Shown here one piece after another: positions 1 through 11,539 of a DNA stretch of 64,000 bases (positions within the stretch are counted from its first letter, which is position 1; every line of letters begins with the position of its first letter). The stretch comes from Lumnitzera littorea (taxonomy: Eukaryota; Streptophyta; Magnoliopsida; Myrtales; Combretaceae). The notes under the pieces are model-generated. The model saw nothing but the letters and a program-made list of their open reading frames with translations, did not search any database and was not told the origin of the DNA. The position numbers were made by a program, and so were the translations under genes. Location: the NCBI GenBank assembly GCA_024138015.1, contig JAMXBB010000003.1, forward strand, positions 79,469,644-79,533,643, in the 5' to 3' direction.

Positions 1-1200
1 TTGTAATGCTTAGTCGAGACACCCGAAAGGTCAGCTTATAATTGTCGAGTCCTTTAATTAGTCGGCACTAGTCTCTCTATACTGCGCTAAGTAGATTTTG
101 TGCCTTTTACTCTTGGCAATGTGCTCTTTTGTCTTCTTAGCAGACGATAGGCTTGATGCTGAGTGTTTGCCTTTCTACCTTTCGGCTGTCTAGCAACCAC
201 TAGGTCTCGGTACAAACTGTTCAACCGCGACTTCGAGATAGTCGTAGGCTGATTCTTATTAGTATAAGACGTCCATCTTGGTAAGGATAACCTTTAATGT
301 GGTTCTAATGACCTTCAAGGGCTTCCATGCTATGTTTTAGTAGAATTGAGTCGAATCTCTAAAGCACCAACCTCTTGACCTAATGTAGTACAGGTACATC
401 AATCTGAGCTCCTAACTACTTCCTTTGTTCTATGCTATCTATCAGGGTTAGCGAACCTTCTAAAGACTTGAACATTATTTTCACCTAAAGATAAATTGAA
501 TATTTCTTTGCACTTTTGCTAAAGCATCCTACCTAGGTACGATAGATGTCCTACTTTGTGAATCCTAAGGACAATTATCTAACATTATTCTTTTTGTCTT
601 TTCACCACTTTATCCTTTTAGGTTATGTCTAGGGTTGTGTATTAATCTCTTTTTTTTTGTATATTTTACCCTTTAGAATTTTCCTTTGTCGTATAAACCC
701 TAATAGGTAAGTGTATAGGGCCCTGAACTTACGATGGCCTAATGAAGTCTTCAATTATTGAATATATACCTAATAATTCAAAGAATTTTCTCTTGAACAT
801 TACAACTCTTATCTACTCTTTTAGCAAGAGTGGTGGTGAGTGACCCTGGTGAATGTGTAATATCAAGTGTTCACTAAGTCATACAGTACTTGTTGATGTG
901 TAATTTCTAGTAGCTTGTGGATTTTGTTAAACCCATTTACGTTCTTTCACTTGAGTGATTGTTTTCAATACCCTCATATGCCTTAACCTCGAGGCGTATC
1001 ATTATTGTTATTAAGGTAGAATTTTGAGAAGGGAAGCTGTGAGTTGAAGTAGGTATTATAAGAATTTCACCAATCTAATGCAAGAAGTGAGAAATCTTCC
1101 TTATATTATTTTGGTTACAAAACTCATATTAGATACATGTTACATGGACTCATCCTCTGATTATCCCTTTTATTTTGCATTCGAAGGATTTTTTTAATCC
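1..1200. other. Unassigned non-coding stretch at left edge
   Basis: No open frame with a recognisable domain is visible. The first 450 bases are richer in CG-containing words than the following AT-rich DNA. By position this should be the 3' untranslated end of the reverse-oriented Athila-like remnant to its right, or older DNA it landed in. I could not find a copy of the Athila LTR here. Confidence 0.3.
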
Positions 1201-1239
1201 CAATTCAATTCCTTTTAACTAAGCATAATTTTATTGGTA

Positions 1240-1440
1240 GTTGAAAAAAACCTTGCTCTTTTGATGGATCAAGGCTAATCCATAACGTTTTCATTTTTAG
1301 GGTGGTGGTGAGAATGAACCTTACTCTTTTGAGGAATTAAGGCTAATTCTTACCAATCTATTTACCAAATTCCTTTAGTTGGTAGTAGGAAAAAACCTTG
1401 CTGATGTAACAGACTAAAGTCGATCTTTACAAACTTATAA
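1240..1440 (-). repeat. Athila 3'-end repeat, about 65-70 bp, three degenerate copies
   Basis: On the minus strand three spaced copies carry the words GGATTAGCCTTGATCC or AATTAGCCTTAATTCC followed by TCAAAAGAG and CAAGGTT or TAAGGTT. The same motif, spaced about 70 bases, occurs at 20010-20190 in the + strand Athila element (GGATTGGTTTTGGTCCCTC and neighbours). This shared feature is one reason for calling the left region Athila-like. Confidence 0.5.
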
Positions 1441-1816
1441 ATTTCTTCTCATTTTAATTGTTACTTTTGCCTACAACTAGTTTGATTATTGGGAGACCTT
1501 CTAAAGATAAATCTCATTTGTTTATCCAACTTTGAAAATTTTTCCAAGAAAATAGGAATAGATAACTATCTTGAATTAAGTTTAGAAATGTAAATAACTA
1601 GTTCTTAACCTATCAATATCTATCATGATCCTGAGTCTAACTCTAAATTTAAATAATAGGGAACTTTAGATTATAGGGATTTAATTTCTCTAATTTAGCA
1701 AATTGAACTAAGGTCATAAAGAACTAGGGTGGATTTTGAAAAAAAAAAAAATTACTAAAAGTTGAAACTAACAAAACTAAAGAAAACTAAAGTATATGGT
1801 ATTTAATCAAGACATG

Positions 1817-1858
1817 CTCATATATATATATATATATATATACACGCGCGCACACGCG
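1817..1858. repeat. (TA)n / (CG,CA) microsatellite
   Basis: A run of alternating TA of about 24 bases passes into alternating CG and CA dinucleotides. It is simple-sequence DNA in the untranslated 3' part of the Athila-like remnant. Confidence 0.9.
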
Positions 1859-2289
1859 CTTAGGTCTCTTCAACTCCTCCTCTACTCTACCCCCTAAACA
1901 CACCTTAGTTGTACACTATCCCCATTGTATATTATCATGAAAGTGCAATATAACTGAAAAGGGAAAAAGAGAGTAAAAGGTAATTGAAACTTCCCTAGTT
2001 GTTTGTTGTAATGACATTGATAAAATTGTGTTGTCTGGATCCAAAAATTACCATTTCAAAACTGAAGGTTTCTTGTGACATGAAAGAAAACAAACTACAA
2101 AAGAGGAAAAAATGGTAAAGAAAAGTAAAAACTAAATTACTACTATTCCTAGTACATCCAATGGTTTGTTCTTGTAGAATCATCACAAAATAAGCTAAGG
2201 TGCATCAAGTAGTGTAGAGAGAACAGAAAAACAAAAGTTAATCTAGTTATTACATTCATCTAGAAATAAAAGAAATAAGTCTTTGGAAA

Positions 2290-3180
2290 TATAACATAAA
2301 TTAGATTGCTCCTCATCTTCGATAGAGGCATCCTTCTCGTCAACTTCTTCAACATCAACCTCAAAGTTTGGAACTAGAGGTGGTTATGGTCGCATAGGAA
2401 TGTGGTGGTGCTCGATAATAGCCTCAACATAGGATTGTATGTACCTTATCTTAGTTTCTAGCATCTTTTGTTTCTTAGTTTTCCTCACCATCATCCTTTT
2501 AATTTTCCTAAACTCTGATGATGAAGTGGAGGGCTCACCTTATGCTGGTGCTGCTATTGGAGCTTCAAGTGCTTCATCAGGAAATTCTTCTACCTGAGGC
2601 ATTGGAGGTGTAGGTAGGAGCTTTATGTTGTTGCCTAGCTTTGTAGGAATACAATATCATTTACCTTTACTACTCCCGTTCTATTCTTATGCCTAGTTAC
2701 CTTTCTAGTAAGAACTTAGTGAATAATCCTTAAAATAGGATTTCTTTGAGTAGAGGCTTTTGATTTACGTAGATTGTATACATTAGCACTAGAGCTAAAC
2801 TTAGTCCAAATGTGACCATTATTCAACCTTACAAGGAATTTTATTGGCAAATTGTGGTATTCAGTTGAACGAACAAACTCCTTAAAATATAGGCCAAGGG
2901 CCACTAGTATTATATTAAAGTGCATTGACACTTGTTCTTGATTAACTCAAATCTTCATGGTGTCTTGAGTTCTATTGTTAATGTGAATGAAGTTCAAAGT
3001 AAGAGTATTGAGCACTTCGAGAATAAGCTCTTTGTAGTTGGCTCATTGATGGTCAAAAGCCTATCCTAGTGTTAGATTTCTAGATATCATTGCATTGTTA
3101 CTTTGTATCTTACCTTTGCTAGATTGTACCAATTGATTGTAGCGTTTTCATTGCCATGCTTCAAGGAATTGAAGCATGGG
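2290..3180 (-). pseudogene. Athila env-like / post-pol ORF remnant
   Basis: The minus strand encodes a broken protein whose clearest piece reads NPILRIIHKVLTRKV and then TGVVKVNDIVFLQS. This matches the post-pol ORF of Athila elements, where a 'NP.LR.IH..L...' segment is followed by an 'ELYFLW'-like segment; the related piece in the + strand Athila element lies near 18.45 kb. Downstream is a low-complexity serine and glutamate stretch (EPSTSSSEF) and a basic, coiled-coil-like segment (MVRKTKKQKMLETK), as expected for the C-terminal part. Several stops and at least one frame change break it. Biochemical function of this ORF class is not established; envelope-like is only a historical name. Confidence 0.5.
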
Positions 3181-4572
3181 ATTGTGCTTGGCATTAGTTC
3201 CTACACTACCCTTCCTTGGAAACTTGCTTTGTTCTTAGCATGATTTGAATTAAGAAAGAGGAAATTTAGGATATGAGTTTGATAACACACCATGATCTTC
3301 TTAGAAACAATAACTTGAAATTTTGTTGATGTTTAATATTATCTAAAGGAGTCTCAATTTTCCTTGTTCTTTTAAAAAATTTAAGATCACTTTTTTGTGT
3401 GCTTATTACAATTTGATTAATCATAGAATCCTAATATAACATGCTGAGTTTTCTCATGAACCAGTTTTCCATAATTGCAATTACAAGGAGATTGTTCAAT
3501 TTTTGCAAAATTTGACTAAAGCATGTTATTGAAATTCATGTTACAAGAATATGCTAACTCAACTAATCCAAGAATGTTTTTTTTTCTAGTTTTATCACAC
3601 AACAACATGGATTCATATAAAAACATCTCTCCACCTTCTCCCCAATGCTCCTCCTTCATGCTCTTTTTCATCTCTACTTCAAGATTATATTTCTAGGAGC
3701 AATTTGCACCTAATAAAATAATAGAAACACTTTTCACCACACAATCATTTAATATTTACTCCTAAAACTAGAGATCAATTCACATGTAAACTTTCTAATC
3801 TTGCATTAGACCTAAACTTCATGGTGAGATTTTTCTTAAAACAACAAATAAAAACAATAAAATTAAGTAGAGATTGATTTCTACATATCTTAGATTGTCA
3901 ATTAGGAGTAAGAATCATAACAAAAGTACAGTGATTTGAGGCTTTATGGTGAGAGAGTGAGAGACTAAGGCATGTTTTAGAGAGAGAGTAAGGATTAAGA
4001 ATGGAAAGGAAAAGAGTTATTTGTGATTTTTGAATCATTACAAGTATACGAGCAAGAATAAGGGCATGATTGCTATCGTGTTTCTTGTTCCGACATAAGT
4101 ATTTCCCTTAGGCATGATCATGGATAAGGATCACATGTGATCCTAACCATGGTCTTCTCCTCTTGAATTTCTTTTACTCTTTCAATTCAAATTTGTTTAT
4201 GAGAGGAACATGACCACGAACCTTGTTTCTCTTTATCTCATTGAATCTCGCATTTCACATCTTACTTGATCTCTTTACTTGAAAACATTTCTTCAAAATA
4301 AGAAATAATGACAAATTACATTGCCAAAGATTAAAATTCAACTGTAATGAAATTTATTGGATAGATTAATTTGTTTTCAAAGACAAATTGTACTGCTAAT
4401 TCAACAACAAACTGCTTAATGGAAATTTCATGTAGGAAAACAAACTGATGCTTATTTAAATAAATCTAGCAATGTAATTGGACTAAACCTAACAATAAAA
4501 AAAAATTAAAACCAACAATTATTCTATGAAATAAAAGTAGAAATAACTTGGTTATTGATTGGGCAACTTATA
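3181..4572 (-). other. Pre-env spacer of the Athila-like remnant
   Basis: No domain is visible. On the minus strand, 4.15-3.9 kb has repeated CATG-rich words followed by a CT-rich leader (CTCTCTCT, CTCACTCTCTCACC). This parallels the 16.9-17.25 kb leader of the + strand Athila element. No TATA box as clear as the one at 17061 was seen here. Confidence 0.35.
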
Positions 4573-5270
4573 GCATAAACAACTACACGTTTCAGGTAAT
4601 AGTATAGAGAACACTAAAGTCCAAGGTTGTTAATTGCATGAGGATTGTATACTTACTTACTCGTACTAAATTACTCTACTCAAAAGAAGAATAACAATTG
4701 TGATGATGAAATTAAAATGAAATTAATTTAAGCAATGATGATTAATTAATAACTAACAATAAATAACACAAAAAACTAGCAAAAACTTTAAATAACCATA
4801 AATAATGATATATAGACTCTTATCACCAAGGAGTTAACATGTAGTAATCCTAAGGATTTTAATAAATTCCTTGTTCTTATGAATTAGAGGAATTTAACTA
4901 CTAAACTAACAACAATTGCTTCCGTATTAATTTCTAATCATAATTATATTTTATCCAAATTGCTTCTGCAACAGGATAAATTAGAACAACATTAAGAACA
5001 AGAATTTTGTAAAAAAACAAATAATATAATAGCATTAATTCCACAAGAAATCAATAACTTATCTTTAACCTTATAACAGATCCTTTTAATTATGGTAGAT
5101 CTACTTATGTATTGGCTTCGTGACATTAATACATAAAATCTAATAATTAAGTTGAAATCATAGAAATAACAACTTAATAAATATAAAACACGTAATTGAA
5201 TTAATAAAAATATAGGAATTTCATTAGAATAATTGTAATTTGACTACATTATACGTTTCCTCAAAGCTAT
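4573..5270 (-). mobile_element. Athila-like 3' LTR, left (distal) part, reverse orientation
   Basis: This is the inner continuation of the LTR that starts at 63643 on the minus strand; the Tat-lineage element separates the two parts. Joining at the GCTAT duplication gives an AT-rich sequence of about 1.36 kb, similar in length to the 1.33-1.37 kb LTRs of the other Athila element. The left end near 4573 is inferred from a block on the minus strand ending in ACGTGTAGTTGTTTATGC, which resembles the LTR end of the other element. No TSD could be defined, so the edge is uncertain. Confidence 0.4.
5266..5270. repeat. TSD GCTAT, left copy (Tat-lineage element)
   Basis: GCTAT directly precedes the 5' LTR. 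An identical GCTAT (62978-62982) directly follows the 3' LTR, over 57 kb away. Confidence 0.85.
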
Positions 5271-7697
5271 TGGAGACACCTTATTTTTGTGCTCTTGTTC
5301 TTTTTAGAAATAAAGAAAAGAGTTTTAATTAAGAAAAAAATAGAAAATATAGAAAAATACGAAAAATTAGAAAATTGGAAGAAAATGCAAAATTCAAAAA
5401 TTTAGAAAATAAAAAAATTTGAAAAATATAAAAGATGAAAAAAAAATAGAAAGATAGAATTTTTAGGAGAATAGAAATTATTTTAGGAAAATAGAATTTT
5501 CTTTAGGAACATAGAAATTAATTATTTTTAACTAAAATAGATTTTTTACAAAAATGTTGAGTTGAGTCATTAGGTAGATGAATTTATTTGGGTAGTTTTT
5601 ATAGAATAATTTAAGTTGCTATAAAAGCTTATATACAATTTAACTACAAGTTATTTCAAGGCATAGGCCAATAGTCGTATGTTTAACATGGCATTATGCA
5701 AGTGCTACATTAACATCATCTCCTACATGGGTAGAATCTATTGGCTCAAATCTTACCGTGCTTGAACCCCTTACTTTTGATCCATTTTTCAACCTTTCAT
5801 CATAAAAAAAATCCTAAATCTTTACATTTTTAGTCAATTTATTTGGGATACTTTTGATTGGGACCAAAGACGTGTTGTACTTCATCTAATTTGTGCATTA
5901 AATTGAGCTCAAAAAATGGAAAAAATTATAAATGTGGTTTTAGGTCAACTTGGCATATCTTGATCCTTTTGGTAAAAATAATTGTGTTTAAGTTATGATT
6001 GGTGATTGCCGATATGTTCTTGCCTAAATCACTTAATCAAATCATAATTTTCTTTAAGTTTTGAATCCAATTGAGCAAGAACACATTATCACAGTGTGTA
6101 TATGATCTACCATTATTATACTTTCTAAGCTAAATTTGAGTTTCAAAATCTATTAATAGTGGATTCCTCATCCTTTCTAAATAGAAATCATAGCTTAAAA
6201 AATATTTTATAGATGCTTAGTAAAGCTTTCTCTCTCTACCCTTGTTGCCATGACTATTCCCTCTTTCTTTAGGAGTAGCTTTAGTCCAAGGCTTCTTAAT
6301 GTAGTTTAGAACCATTGATGAGCTCGCTACTGTCTAAGCTTTCCAACTTCACCACTCTTATACTCTGCCATAGCCTTTAGCCTCGGGATTAAAGCTTCAT
6401 GACCAAAACCCTTGACCACCATTTTGTACACATCCACCATTGTGACTTGACATGACACCAACACCTCGGTTGAGCTCTTCGTTGCTCGAAACCTTAAGCC
6501 GATCACCCCCTACCTACGTGCATCACCCATGGACCTTAGTAAGTTTCTTTCTCTCTCCACCATTGATGGCCAAACACAAAAGCCACCTAAACCACCACTT
6601 ACAATCACTGCAGTGTCATTAAAGCTCCTATTGCCAATCAAAAGCTCATAACGGTGTTGTTCCTCGCTTGAATAGGTGCTTAGAAGTTGCTTGGAGATGT
6701 CAGTATTGGCTCCTTCTTCTTCCTTTAATGACTTGGATTTTCTTGTCCAAAATCAATTCGACTTGGACGTTTGACCCATTTACTTGCTCTACATCCCATG
6801 TTTCAATCCCATTAGGTCGGCCTTCTTCTTTTATTCCTTTTTTTTTTAAATTAAAAACAAAAGCAAAAAGAAGAAGAAGTCATTTAGAAAAAAAGGAACA
6901 AAACAAAGAGGTCTTTTGATTTCTTTCTTTTTCCACAAGAGTTTTCAAACAAAATGTTTTTTTAGTTCTTTTTTTTAGCCTTTAAGAAATTCTTTTTTAA
7001 AAAGAAGAAATAAAAAAAAATTAAACTTTTATCTACTTAAAAAATTATTTTCAAAAATAAAATTTGATTAACCCTTTTTAAAATTAGGACTTCTTTTAGA
7101 ATTTTTTTTTTCAAAAAAGAATAAATTAGAAGAATTAGGACTCTTTTAGAGTTTTCTTTAAATAAAACCAAATGGATAAAAATGTACACTTGATTGTTTT
7201 CTGAAATTAAAAAAAATCAACACATTAAGAGTTTTGTAAAGAACAAATTACAAAAGTTTGATCCCGAATAGTGGGTACATAAGCACTAATATGCAATTAC
7301 AGAGTGACTTAAAATATATAAAAATTTACTTTTCCCCTTTTGGTAAATAAGTTTTCAATTTTTTATTTTTTGTAAGTAAATACGATACTATTGATTTATT
7401 CTCTTGCAAATGTGAATTGCATGGGTAATTTTCAAAATAAGTCTAAATTTGGAGGGTTAAGGTGGTATCTATGTAGGGTTTAATACGGTAGCCTTGAACT
7501 CTTAGAACTAATCCGCCTAATTGGTTCTAATTTAATTACCTTTCCCAGTTTTGCTATGTGGTGACTCCAAAATATTTTCAAAATAAAATAATTGAGTTTT
7601 TCCTTAATTTCAGTCAAAAGTTTATACTAAATAGGTATAAGGTTTAGTTTAAACTAAATTAAGGAAAATGAGAAAATTGAAAATTTTAAGCTCTACA
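5271..7697 (+). repeat. 5' LTR of the Tat-lineage element
   Basis: It begins TGGAGACACC and ends CTCTACA, with TG...CA termini. It aligns along its length with 60644-62977. Shared landmarks are the A-rich stretch near 5330-5530, the word TCATCTCCTACATGGG, the CTTGGAGA-containing block near 6.69 kb and the end block AAGCTCTACA/AAGCTCGATA. Compared with the 3' LTR it lacks about 180-200 bases near 5665, where the other copy carries a tRNA-like segment. A 83-codon frame near 6.67 kb is not considered a gene. Confidence 0.85.
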
Positions 7698-7720
7698 GCT
7701 TGATGACTTTATCGGGCAAC
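7698..7720 (+). promoter_or_regulatory. Degenerate primer-binding site, Tat lineage
   Basis: Directly after the LTR end the sequence GCTTGATGACTTTATCGGG resembles the 'TGGCGACTCCACTGGGGA' type site of Tat/Ogre elements. The match is imperfect, consistent with age. The tRNA identity is not certain from sequence alone. Confidence 0.4.
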
Positions 7721-8297
7721 CATAAAGAGGGTTAGCCATTTATACCTTCTGAAGCTTGAATTGTTTTTCAAAATACCTAAGTTAATTAGAAAATCATTCT
7801 TGTAAATTTTTTTCAAATGTAAATGGTTATACAAACCCATTTATTGTAGTGTACCTATAGGGTTTATTTAGGGGTGTTTTATATTTGAATCATATATATG
7901 TGGTAGATATGGTCAGAACCAAGCTGTCTTAGGATCTCAAGAGGGGGGCTATTGTATAAGTTTCAGATGTTGGGAGGTAACTACTTTTCGAGGTTGATCG
8001 GGCTACCCTACTTAAACTTCAATGTAAGTAATGAACCACTTCTCTAAAAGTGCATGAGATCATAGAGCTTAAGGACCTTTACAATTTGTCATAACTACAT
8101 TTATGAACCCTTTCTTGAAATTGGCAAATAAACATGATGTGGTAAAGTTGAAAAAATTTTGTGAGTATGAAGTTTCCTAATCTTTTCCCTGTAAATGTTC
8201 TCTTTTATGTAAATTTTTCCTTTCTTTGTAAAATATCATTGTAATGCCTATGTAAATAAGATAATTTTGATGTAATTTTCTTTCTTTTTTTTTAGAA
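7721..8297 (+). other. Leader of the Tat-lineage element with candidate intron
   Basis: This is untranslated DNA between the primer site and gag. A donor-like ATGTAAGTA (GT at 8024) and a long pyrimidine tract ending in TTTTTTTTTAG (AG at 8294-8295), just 2 bases before the gag ATG, outline a possible 272-base U-rich leader intron. Splicing is an inference. Confidence 0.35.
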
Positions 8298-8693
8298 ATG
8301 GTTAGTTCCTCCTGCATATTTGCCTTCTTTAAGGAACTTCACATCTACTAGCCTTTGGAACCATAAGGGATACTCGAGAAATGGTTCCAATTTTTCAACC
8401 TAACCCAATAGAAAACAATTCAAGATAAGATCGTGTTTGTCCTTTCGTTACTTAAGATTTAGGATAACATCACCATTGTGCAAGCTTTAGTCCACTTTTG
8501 GGACCTTCATATGCTATCTTTTTGTTTTGGCCTATGTTGACTAAGCCTAATTATTGAAGAATACTCCTATCTATTAAGAGTCTCCTCTATTGGAAGTGGA
8601 TGGTATGTTTAAGTTATCATGACTAGTCCAACAAAGATTTTTAATAGACTATTAGGCCTTTGTGAGTTGTAAATTGCAAGATGTAGATGGATT
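8298..8693 (+). pseudogene. Tat-lineage gag-like protein, N-terminal part
   Basis: Starting at the ATG after the pyrimidine tract, the frame gives MVSSSCIFAFFKELHIY, then continues with several stops. Recognisable pieces read ALVHFWDLHMLSFCFG and IIEEYSYLLR. These match the 'FWDP.YRCFTFG...PT.EEY..LLR' signature of the gag-like domain (DUF7745 type) of plant Tat/Ogre retrotransposons. The reading frame is ended by the Athila insertion at the GGATT target. Remaining parts of the gene lie at 22066-22355 and after 25688. In intact elements this protein forms the particle core. Confidence 0.6.
8689..8693. repeat. TSD GGATT, left copy (Athila)
   Basis: GGATT immediately precedes the Athila 5' LTR; the identical pentamer follows the 3' LTR at 22066-22070. 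Confidence 0.9.
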
Positions 8694-10066
8694 TGATAAG
8701 TTTCTAATTGCACATATTTTATATAGTGATTTTCGATGATTTCCCTTGATATTTGAGTTTATTTTTACATAATAATACTTAATTAAGTAATATTTTGTTT
8801 TCTATGTTTTGAAACGATTTATGTGAGAAAACAAAAAGATAGAAACAAATTTCACTCAAATCGGAGCTAAAATAAGTAAGTTATAAAGGTTTGAAGATTG
8901 ATAGTACTAAACGACATGACTATATTATTTCTAAGCAAATTTGGAGCTTGTTTTTAACTATTATAGTCTAAGACATGACGAAAAGACACGATAATGTCCT
9001 CAATCGTATCATTTCCAGTTTTTTTTTTTTTTTTTTTTAAAGAAACAAATGTGAATCATAGCAAAAGAAATGAACAAAAGATACAATTGTGATGCTGGTC
9101 GTGTCGTTTCCAACCGGCCTATTTTTTATTTTATCTCTTTATATATAAAGCCTTATTAGAGTTTATTTAAAAGAGAAGAACTTGTTGGATAGGAATTGGA
9201 GAGGGCTCTTTAAGATGAGAATACTTAAGGAGCGAGAGGATCATCAAGACTTTAAGATTCAATTTTTCTTTAAACTTCATGATTTTCTTTCCTACAATTT
9301 TCTACTCTTTGTTTTTAGATTCTTATTGTGTGATGTATAGTAGGTAGATCTTTGATATCTAGGTCTTGTGGAGCCTAAATCTATTCATGTGATATGATTA
9401 GCATTTAATTAATTTAGTTCTTTAGTCTTTTTTTGGTTTAACTATGTTTACTTTATGATTTGGGTTATTATTTCCACGGATGGTAATTTAGAGCATGATA
9501 TCTGATAAGAGAATCAAGAGATTTTCTATAAGATTAGATTTAGTCATAGTTGATGAGGATTATTGCAAGATTAGAGATAGTTTGCAAGATTCTTTTGGAA
9601 TTTTAAATTAAAGCGTAGAGAATTCATTGTTTAATAATGCAATTTTAGATCATGCTATTAAGAAGAAATTCTAATAGGTGATTGTAGGGTTAGGGTTAAT
9701 TGGCTTGAGAAAGTAATTAACTTTAGTAGAGAATTCTCCTAATTAAGAAAGATTAAAGAATAGATTAGATTATCTTTAAGAAAATCACATGTTAGAGCAA
9801 GGGGAAATAAGATCTAGGTACAATATTGAATCTTGAATTAATTTCTAATTGAATTGCTTTCTTGATAATTCTTGAATTGCTCTTACTTAATCTTTAAATT
9901 AGTTTTAGCAGTAATTTAGATTTACTTCTTTAAGTTTCTTGAAATTTGATTTTTCGGTTAGATAATGGAGACCTAGTGAGTATTAGTTGTCAAAGTCCTT
10001 GAGGGATCAATAATTAAACTTAATCCACTATTACAATTTGATATGGTGCACTTGCTTAACACATCA
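8694..10066 (+). repeat. Athila 5' LTR
   Basis: Starts TGATAAGTTTC and ends ACACATCA. It carries a poly-T tract of about 20 bases at 9018-9038 and a TATA box in CTTTATATATAAAGCC at about 9138-9152. It aligns throughout with 20737-22065. Confidence 0.92.
9138..9152 (+). promoter_or_regulatory. LTR TATA box (Athila)
   Basis: TTTATATATAAAGCC is conserved in the 3' LTR near 21159-21174. It is preceded by GTGT-rich words in the U3-like part, so it is the likely pol II promoter of the element. Confidence 0.6.
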
Positions 10067-10072
10067 AGTTTT

Positions 10073-10090
10073 TGGCACTATTGCCGGGGA
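10073..10090 (+). promoter_or_regulatory. Primer-binding site, tRNA-Asp type
   Basis: TGGCACTATTGCCGGGGA lies 6 bases after the LTR end. It differs at two positions from TGGCGCCGTTGCCGGGGA, the complement of the plant tRNA-Asp 3' end, which is the primer used by Athila-type elements. Confidence 0.85.
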
Positions 10091-10239
10091 CTTCTGATAT
10101 TAAGAAAGCTAGTAGATTTATTAATCTAACAATTTTTTTTTTTATCTTTTCTCAATTTCTTTTCTTTTCTTTTCTTAAGTTATTTTATTTTCTTGGAGTG
10201 ATCTTTAACTAAATTCTTTATTTTCTTTTGGTGCAGTAT

Positions 10240-11520
10240 ATGACAAGAAGCCGACCAAAGGATTTAATTAAAATTGATCCTGAGATTGAGAGGATGGCTT
10301 TGTGTAATTTGAGGCAATTATTTATTAGAAAAACAGTGGAGCCGATAAACTAAGGATCTCTTATTAGATTAAAAGAAAAAGTGGAGTTGTTAGAGGGCGA
10401 AGCAAAGGATCAAGTGGTATAACAAGAATCTGATCATGAACGCTTACCTAATGATATCATGACCAACAACGGGGAACGGAATCTAACCATGTCAGACTGC
10501 TCTCGACCATCATTAACTGGTACCTAGTCTTGCATTAACTGACTAACTATTGCAGCCAATAACTTTGAGATCAAGTTGAACATTATTTAGATGGTGTAGT
10601 AGTTTATACAATTTGATGACCTCCAAGACAAAGTCCCAACGCACATATTTCCAGCTTTTTAGAAATATGCGATACATTTAAGATTAACGGGGCAATTGAT
10701 GATGTTATTCGATTGTGTCTCTTTTCGTTTTCTATGTATGGCCAAGCTAAGTAGTGGTTGAATTGGTGGAAACATTCTTAGAGAAGTATTTTCCACTCAC
10801 AAAAATTACAAAGCTTCGAGTTAAAATCTCATCTTTTTCTTAAATAGAGGATGAGACCTTATATGACACATGGGAGAACTTTAAGGACTTGTTAAGGTGG
10901 TGTGCACATTATGGCCTCCCTCTTTGGATGGAAATGCAAATGTTCTATGATGGTCACAACCCTTCTACAAGGGAAATGATAAACGCAGTAGCTGGAGGTA
11001 TACTTAACACTAAGACACCTGAGGAAGTTCAAGCTTTGATATGAGGTATGGCTATGAATAATTACCAGTAGGAGGACTTAAGGGGAAAAAAGTTGTAGGC
11101 ATATTTGAGCTCAATGCTAGACAGTTTCTAGCCACTTAGTTAGAGATGTTGAGTAAGAAAATTGAATTTGTCTTGTTTGGTTTGCAATAACTACAGTGTA
11201 GCCCCAACAAAACAGGTTGATTTTCTAAGGAAACCTACAAGACCTCAATATAATCCTTACAACAATGCTTACAATCTAGGGTAGAGAAATTACCCTAACT
11301 TTTCATGGGGAGGTCAAAATCAGGGTCAAGGTCAACAATAGCAGATAAGGAATCGGCCTTAACAAAGACCAAATTTTCCTCCACTAAAGTTTCAACAATT
11401 GGTAGCACCTCCACCTGCTCTAGAGAAGAAGTTGGAAAGCCTCTTAGAAAAGTATATTCAATCTAATAAGGCTTGAATGCAACAAATAAAGGCCTCTTTA
11501 AGGAACCAGAAACCTCCATC
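10240..11520 (+). pseudogene. gag: Athila gag polyprotein, broken
   Basis: The ATG at 10240 gives MTRSRPKDLIKIDPEIERM and sits 3 bases after a pyrimidine tract ending GGTGCAG, an acceptor-like context common before Athila gag. Further on, in shifted frames, come YDTWENFKDLLRWCAHYGLP and AVAGGILNTKTPEEVQALI. These are diagnostic for the Athila capsid region (W..FK.LLR.C..HGLP; AGG.LN.KTPEE...LI). A proline and asparagine-rich tail (NPYNNAYNLG, RPNFPPLKFQQ) and a 'LESLLEKYIQ' helix follow. Several stops and at least three frame changes mean it is not translatable. Near 11.54 kb the match is lost to what looks like an insertion. Confidence 0.8.
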
Positions 11521-11539
11521 TATAACCTAAGAATCAAAT

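Larger units (their letters stand above)
1..4572 (-). mobile_element. Athila-like Ty3/gypsy remnant, reverse orientation
   Basis: Read on the minus strand, this stretch follows the layout of the 3' third of the better-preserved Athila element at 8694-22065. First come disease-like leader words (around 4.0-4.1 kb) resembling those before the env-like ORF there. Then come a degraded env-like coding region (about 3.2-2.3 kb), a purine-rich 'CAATGGGGATAGTGTAC' block near 1.94 kb matching the 'CATTGGGGACAATGTA' block after the env-like ORF, and 65-70 bp repeats (1240-1440). Gag and pol are absent and no LTR is visible on the left. The right boundary near 4572 is approximate. Confidence 0.6.

Noticed and set aside
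6668..6919. 83-codon frame in the Tat LTR
   Set aside because: Within an LTR, ends in a Lys/Arg-rich A-tract, and the homologous stretch in the 3' LTR is not open.
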